A stretch of DNA of 64,000 bases from Amyloporia xantha (Eukaryota; Basidiomycota; Agaricomycetes; Polyporales; Adustoporiaceae), in contig JAYKKR010000010.1 in NCBI GenBank assembly GCA_036971615.1, positions 310,001-374,000 on the forward strand. Direction: 5' to 3'. Below the pieces are notes generated by a model. It was not told the DNA's origin and searched no databases. It saw only the letters and a program-made list of their open reading frames with translations. The first letter of the stretch is position 1. The number at the start of each line of letters is the position of its first letter. The position numbers and the translations under genes are program-made. This document shows positions 59,252 through 64,000 of the stretch, piece after piece.

Positions 59252-60169
59252 ATGGGTCTCTCACTCTCCTCTTTGTTCTCTTCGTTGACCTCGCTCGTGC
59301 GCTGGAGCAAAGACCAAGATGTCCGGATACTGATGCTCGGTCTGGACTCTGCGGGCAAGGTACGTTCCCAACTCACCACGCAAATGCATTGGTGTGCTGA
59401 CCAGCTTGATGTTTCTTGAAAGACTACCATATTGTATAGGTTACAGGTACGCCATCCTGTCTGAGGAGGTTTTCCGAGTTGATTCTCACTCTGGACACGG
59501 AAGATTGGAGAAGTTGTGTCGACAATACCAAGTAAGCTCAAGTTCCTAAACTTGGAGACATCAGATTCCGACAAACAATGATTCGTAGCGATTGGGTTCA
59601 ACGTTGAGACAGTACAAGTGCGCGTTTATTTTTCGACTGCTTGTATGGAGTTTCAATTGACATGTTTTGCAGTACAAAAACATCAAATTTCAGGTATGGG
59701 ATCTAGGAGGGCAGTCCAGTATACGGTGTGTAATGTTAGTTCTTTTTCTTCAAGCTTTAGTTCAATTACGTGCGTTAGACCATATTGGCGCTGCTACTTC
59801 CCCAACACCGCTGCTATCATCTACGTGATTGACTCGTCCGACACGGCGCGCCTGCCGACATCACGGACAGAGTTGTTGACCATGTTATCAGAGGAGGAGC
59901 TCACTGGCGTGCCCCTCCTTGTGTTTTGCAACAAGCAAGATGTTGAAGGAGCTTTAAAGCCAGAGGAGATCAGCGAGCAGCTTGGGCTTGCAGGGGGAGA
60001 GAAGGAACGACAGTGGAGTGTACGAGGAAGCTGCGCTACGAAGGGAGAGGGACTCGAGGAGGGTTTGGACTGGTGCGTATTCAGTCGCTGACGACGTTCT
60101 GCTTACGATTTGATCTATGCCGTGCTCATTGTCTCATTTAGGTTGGTGAACGCGATACAGAAAAAGTAA
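59252..60169 (+). CDS. ARL1: ADP-ribosylation factor-like GTPase Arl1
   Basis: Small GTPase of the trans-Golgi network that recruits GRIP-domain golgins. Start ATG 59252 (MGLSLSSLFSSLTSLVRWSK), chosen over the in-frame ATG at 59168 because Gly2 is the N-myristoylation site of the family. P-loop ILMLGLDSAGK-TTILYRLQ is cut by an intron after AGK. Switch 1: IGEVVSTIPTIGFNVETVQ. Switch 2: [20 protein letters not shown]. Then AAIIYVIDSSDTARLPTSRT, LLVFCNKQDVEGALKPEEIS with the NKQD base-recognition motif, and SCATKGEGLEEGLDW-LVNAI. Stop 60167-60169. About 180 residues, normal. Eight introns, some separated by exons of only 24 nt (TTILYRLQ). Confidence 0.93.
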
Positions 60170-60383
60170 CGCTTGTCACATCCTTTCGGGTCATCTCGTT
60201 GCATCCTCGGACACTCAGTATCTACTGCACATAAATACCCGTTGTACAGCTCATTAATATCCTCTATTTTATTGACTCAGCCACTGCACATGACAAGAGG
60301 GTATTGGCACTGTACAGAAAATCGCTGCCATTCTCCATTCCACAAGATACACATTAGATCACTAGTTCATAGATCTATCCCGT

Positions 60384-62299
60384 TCACGCTGAAGGTGTCC
60401 AGCTCCAGTCCCATGACATCTTTTCGCTGTCGACGAGACATCTCCGGTATACGTCGGCATCCGGTCTCCATATCCTCACAGTCGAGTCGTCCGCACATGT
60501 CGCCAGCATGTCTTGCGCCCAATCCAGCGCGCCGATCTCACCTGTCTGGCCGCGCAGTTCTACTGCCCTGGCGTTTGCGCATTTAGACCCTTCCGCTAGC
60601 GCACGCCTTGCCGATGCAGTACTGCCAACGTCGAACAGGAACACTCGACCGTCAGACGCGCTCCCGTTTGCGAGCCACCGACCGCAAGGCGAAAGAGCCA
60701 GTCGGACATAGAATGAGTTCGTCTGCATATCGGCGTGTGAGTATACCCATGGATCCTCATCTGCTCCTGACGCCAGGTTGTAGCCAGAAAGAGGTTCGAG
60801 CGTTGGCAGGGTATATGTATGAACTCGCGAATCGGTGCCGAGCGCGAAGAGAAATCCTGCAGAGGGTCCGTGGCCTGGCGCAAGACTTGTGATGCCTCGG
60901 GCGCGGCGCGTCCCTTGTAGAGTTGTTGGGTCTGTTGACGATACCCAAATAGGTTTCGGCGGCGCCTTGGAAGTCTTCACCGACTTTTTAGTTGTCGTGT
61001 TGGAGGGAAGACGAAGATCCCACCGTCGGAGTATGCTATTGACTAGTCAGATCTTCATTCAATTTCAAAGGGAAGCATATCACGTACCCATCGTATGATC
61101 CGCTGCTTACCAGGCAAGTTGAGCTGTCCTCAGGATATACCAGACTTGTGATGCTCCGGAGGGGAGCTGCAGGTGCCAACTTGCCCTTCCTCCCCTTTGG
61201 TTTTCGTGGCTTCCCATCAACCTCATGAGCGCCTGGTATCACAATGACAGGAGCAATTGGGGATTGATTCCGGAGAGCTGTTACTTGCGCCATTCTGGTC
61301 GGCTGCCCTTCGTCCCCTGCCCTCTGATACTCTCAAATCCCATACACAGATACCACCGTCCCTCCCTCCTGTGCTCAATATGTCGCCATCCTTCGTTGGG
61401 TCCCATGCAATGCACTTGACAGTACTGCCATGCCCGCGAAGTGTATGCAGTACTCTGTTTTCAGATAATACGGAGGATGCGGGTGACGAGATGCGTATTG
61501 ATTGATCGCCTGATGCAGTAGCTAAGAGCGTGTCCGACGGTGACCATTTGGTGTCAAATATCCCATTCATATGGGGTGAAAAAACTGTGCGTTGGGGTTC
61601 TGTATCCCACGAATTAAGGAGGACTGGCTGAATCAACTATAAGCATGCGCACCATAGTCCCAGTCACGTCGCTTGGTGGTGTTGACGATGTGCACAGCGC
61701 CTTGTTCCGTTGCGATTGCCAGCAAAGGTAGCCCTCCCCGTTTAGCACCTATGAGCAGAAATTGTTACCCAGTCATTACGAAAAGAAGCTAATAGACAAT
61801 TACCATTCGAATATGCACACGTGTATGGGACGGTCAAGTAGGAATTCTCCATAGACTGACACTTGAAGACATCTGCTTTATGAGACGACACAAACGTTTG
61901 GAGAATTGGACGTGTCGGTACTAGCAGAAGTCAGATGTACAGAATTCTAGGTTTGATTTATTTCGGACACTCACTACTATTATTCCACGTTGAAATGGAG
62001 GAATGGCCCATCATGACCGAGTTTCTCAAATTGAAGGTCATACGCTTACGCGCTCGGGCTCGTACCACCACCTCATCCTCTGTGTCTAGATCACTGTCAC
62101 TTTCCTCAGAGCAACTACCATCAATTGGTATCGCGTTAGCTAGCTTCACCCGCTTCTTTTCGCGTTCGTCTGCAGCCACAAGAGATCGTTTGCGGTCGGG
62201 TGCCCCTGGAAGAGAAGCGGATTCTGAGTCGTCGCGAGTGTAGATGTTAGTAAAATTAACAAGCGCTGTGCGTGGAGGCGAGCTGGGTGATGAGAGCAT
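60384..62299 (-). CDS. CDT2: WD40 protein Cdt2 (CRL4 substrate receptor, DTL-like)
   Basis: Substrate receptor of the Cul4-Ddb1 ubiquitin ligase, which destroys Cdt1 and ribonucleotide-reductase inhibitors during S phase and DNA damage. ATG 62299 (MLSSPSSPPRTALVNFTNIY). Basic/acidic N-terminus with KRSLVAADEREKKRVK, then the propeller: KRGGLPLLAIATEQGAVHIV, NTTKRRDW, FSPHMNGIFDTKWSPSDTLL, ATASGDQSIRI, LRGHGSTVKCIAWDPTKDGD, ILSTGGRDGGICVWDLRV and LRSITSLVYPEDSSTCLVSS. After an intron come ILRRWDLRLPS, FYVRLALSPCGRWLANGSAS and IGALDWAQDMLATCADDSTV, then RIWRPD. It ends SWDWSWTPSA (stop 60384-60386). The order AVHIVNTxxR / HxNGIFDxxWSPxDxLLATASGDQ is diagnostic of Cdt2/DTL. About six introns. 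Confidence 0.9.
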
Positions 62300-62694
62300 G
62301 GTGAAACCGTAGGTGACGCAGGAGGAGAAGAGTCGCTGTTACCAGCTCTGAGCTACGCGCTCAATAAGCAGATAAACGACCGCGCATGCACGTGACCGTG
62401 ATGCGCCGCCCTGCTTTCGAGGATCAACAAAATCGGAGAAAGGCAAGTAGGCGACATCCAAGAGTAGAAGAAAAGTCTTCGCCACATTGGCTGCGTTCAC
62501 TGAACAACGATGTCGATTTCACGCGACACAGGAGGCCCGACCGCTCTACGTTGTACAACTTGTAATAACCTCCAGTCATGATAAGCACGTGAGGAAGAAA
62601 TCTTGTGACGACGCGATGTGATTGGCCGAAGGCGGCTTGAAATTCGGTCTGCAACTTTCGCCTTACAGTCTCACAGCTGACTTGCTACTGCAAA
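62300..62694. promoter_or_regulatory. Divergent CDT2 / LYS12 promoter region
   Basis: About 395 bp. Contains GCACGTGACC near 62389-62398 and ATAAGCACGTGAGG near 62579-62592, two CACGTG palindromes. No TATA box seen next to LYS12. Confidence 0.35.

Positions 62695-64000
<1,306 letters not shown>

Overview
The window looks like nuclear DNA of a filamentous basidiomycete (most likely an Agaricomycete). Most genes are broken by many short (about 45-65 nt) GT..AG introns, neighbouring genes are only 150-400 bp apart on alternating strands, and the best-recognised proteins are fungal housekeeping factors. One is homoisocitrate dehydrogenase, which marks the fungal alpha-aminoadipate lysine pathway. 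I cannot name the species. Start codons and splice sites were read by eye, so small exon errors are possible.

Layout. 0-16 kb: 5' part of an MFS sugar transporter at the left edge, a single-pass membrane protein of unknown function, a WDR89-like protein, mitochondrial methylcrotonyl-CoA carboxylase beta, the splicing factor Prp31, the Fe-S scaffold Isu1, the glycerophosphocholine acyltransferase Gpc1, the tRNA adenosine deaminase Tad1 and a conserved basidiomycete orphan. 16.8-21.7 kb: the GATOR2/SEA subunit WDR59. 22-35 kb: accessory-looking region with four tandem cytochrome P450 genes on the minus strand (the fourth a decayed copy with its catalytic middle deleted), then a short-chain dehydrogenase. 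35-49.8 kb: Mpo1-like ER dioxygenase, SNARE Sec22, a repeat-rich basidiomycete protein, 5'-3' exoribonuclease Xrn2/Rat1, eIF2B delta, an MTFP1-like mitochondrial protein and an FHA-forkhead transcription factor. 50.2-51.7 kb: a sharply bounded CpG-depleted island carrying a two-exon gene of unknown function, probably a mobile or repeated element silenced by cytosine methylation. 53.3-64 kb: inositol hexakisphosphate kinase (Kcs1-like), a WKF-domain protein, Arl1 GTPase, Cdt2 (CRL4 substrate receptor) and the 5' part of Lys12.

The housekeeping genes do not form a pathway; several share divergent promoters. The only plausible functional grouping is the P450 array plus SDR, which could belong to an oxidative or secondary-metabolism locus although no backbone enzyme is visible. 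The most unusual signal is the CpG-depleted island and its unknown protein. I did not find convincing evidence of an undescribed multi-gene system.
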